Positions 52,154 to 53,088 of a stretch of DNA of 53,088 nucleotides are shown here, in pieces (the stretch's first letter is position 1; each line of letters begins with the position of its first letter). Location of the stretch: contig JALCST010000014.1 in the NCBI GenBank assembly GCA_022653675.1, positions 1 to 53,088 of the forward strand, given 5' to 3'. Origin of the DNA: Bacteroidales bacterium. Lineage in GTDB: Bacteria > Bacteroidota > Bacteroidia > Bacteroidales > UBA932. Under the pieces are notes generated by a model. The model worked only from the letters and a program-made list of their open reading frames with translations, made no database searches and was not told the origin of the DNA. The position numbers and the translations under genes are program-made.

Positions 52154-53088
52154 TCAATAGTATGCGATGACGTTTTTCTTATCGGCCGTTATCCTGCCGT
52201 CCGCTACCTTAAGGGAAATTCCGGAAGGAAGTTCAACCAAAACCATAGCGCAACATGCCGGAATTTCGAAAGTTCCGCTCACGTCCAGCTTTTTTGCCGC
52301 ATAGGTCTTGGAAACTATGTCGAACAGGTCGCATTTCTGCGACGACCGGTATTCGACGGTCCGCGGTTCCCCGTACGGATTGTAGTATAGGTAAACCGGG
52401 TACGGCTTGTCGGCATAGAAATCCGTGGCATTGCAATCCAGCTGGAGGATGCCGTCGACGTTTGTCGTATTGACTATCGCGCCCAGTATGCCCACGGGAG
52501 ATGTGCTGTAAAGGCTGAACATGGTGCTTTTCGGATTGCCGCTGACCCAGGTCGGACCGTCACCCTCGGCCACCGGATGCACATCGGGATAAGTGCCGTA
52601 CCTGTCATAATACCTCAACCCTTCGTAAGCCACGTTGTTGTCCGTGATGTTCTTCAGTTCCGGCGCATACTGGTGGGTGTCGTCCATGTCCTGCGGATAG
52701 AACAGGCGGCAGGCGCTAGCATCATTAAGCATCCACTTGCCGATGGCCTGTGCGAACTGGGGCTGGTATTTTACCATCGGAACGAGCGGCCAGGCGATTT
52801 CGAGACTGTTCATCAGGAAGGCATATCCGCCACCGTCGGTCGTGCTTCCCTGCAGGCCGCTGACGTCATATGGGCCCCAAGTGCCTGCAATCACTCCCCA
52901 CCCTTTTCTTCCGGATGAACTCGTACATCCCTCGAACACCCAGTTCAACATCTTCTTCACGTCGTAATCGGTGCCTTCCACGGCGTTGAGATAGGCCGCC
53001 GCATAAACTCCGAAAGGCATCAGTATCTCATAGAAACGGCTTTCGGTCTGGGAATCGAGAACGCTTATGGCATTCTTGCAATGTTCAA
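52154..53088 (-). CDS. Partial secreted-enzyme-like protein, N-terminus beyond the window
   Basis: The frame continues through the right edge (EHCKNAISVLDSQTESRFYE and on), so this is the C-terminal 311 residues. Most of it is helical with many aromatic residues and patterns reminiscent of (alpha/alpha)6 carbohydrate-active folds: GVYAAAYLNAVEGTDYDVKK, then DGGGYAFLMNSLEIAWPLVP and DMDDTHQYAPEL. The last 120 residues look like a beta-sandwich (VYLYYNPYGEPRTVEYRSSQ) of the type found at the end of glycoside hydrolases. I cannot name the family, and the catalytic site is not identified. Confidence 0.6.
   Translation of the reverse strand, partial: EHCKNAISVLDSQTESRFYEILMPFGVYAAAYLNAVEGTDYDVKKMLNWVFEGCTSSSGRKGWGVIAGTWGPYDVSGLQGSTTDGGGYAFLMNSLEIAWPLVPMVKYQPQFAQAIGKWMLNDASACRLFYPQDMDDTHQYAPELKNITDNNVAYEGLRYYDRYGTYPDVHPVAEGDGPTWVSGNPKSTMFSLYSTSPVGILGAIVNTTNVDGILQLDCNATDFYADKPYPVYLYYNPYGEPRTVEYRSSQKCDLFDIVSKTYAAKKLDVSGTFEIPACCAMVLVELPSGISLKVADGRITADKKNVIAYY

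Overview
The window looks like a chromosomal segment from a Bacteroidota genome, most likely order Bacteroidales. Supporting signs are Bacteroidota-type promoters (TTTG, about 19 bp, TAnnTTTG) at several genes, a putative outer-membrane porin, a Tricorn-like protease, a RapZ-C/kinase fusion, a DUF4391 gene and a GG-leader peptide of the kind common in this phylum. The species cannot be named from sequence alone. The left third (about 1-16,500) is an accessory island. It is more AT-rich, at least in the restriction-modification part, and is littered with insertion sequences. The right part (about 24,200-53,088) is mostly ordinary, tightly packed housekeeping and metabolic DNA.

Layout. 1-2,940: two IS66-family elements head to head, one cut by the window edge, with 155 bp of a broken coding sequence between them. 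3,203-4,321: a decayed IS3-family element whose terminal TGA now ends the neighbouring res gene. 4,319-15,615: a single-strand defence operon, read right to left: small XRE regulator, large SNF2-type helicase, DUF4391 protein, broken RhuM-like gene, type III methyltransferase (Mod), AbiJ-like abortive-infection protein, intact RhuM-like protein and type III restriction subunit (Res). 16,120-16,420: IS3 remnant. 16,499-19,164: a small operon of two lipoproteins that each combine a double retropepsin-like region with a PDZ-like tail, flanking a 63-residue GG-leader peptide. This is the best candidate in the window for an undescribed system. 19,235-22,300: a PD40 propeller protein and a hipBA toxin-antitoxin pair with a third, winged-helix-like gene. 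22,321-24,130: a metallophosphoesterase, then about 1 kb of non-coding repeats (141-bp twin units with inverted ends, 59-bp tandem units, a 17-bp inverted pair).

The core right side holds hsp20; a MarR/MATE pair with shared operators; a GH31/GH65 glycoside hydrolase pair; dnaK; an RluA-type pseudouridine synthase; and a Tricorn-like protease. Next comes a compact seven-gene unit (37,825-46,655): AmgK-like kinase fused to RapZ-C, MurU-like nucleotidyltransferase, pncB, pncA, an MFS transporter, a porin and a lytic transglycosylase, joining peptidoglycan recycling to NAD salvage. It is followed by a LolC/E-like permease, tRNA-Gly(CCC) and a redox/sulfur locus (NifX-like, MarR, CoA-disulfide-reductase/rhodanese/TusA/DsrE fusion, DUF134). 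A partial secreted-enzyme-like gene runs off the right edge.

Regulatory signals of note: hsp20 and dnaK both carry a -24/-12 (sigma-54-like) promoter and the same palindrome GACA-N3-TGTC. The MarR/MATE pair has a 13-bp element repeated exactly. The nifX/marR divergent region has two good promoters with a palindrome and a repeated 12-mer. All functional calls rest on reading motifs by eye; no database search was run.
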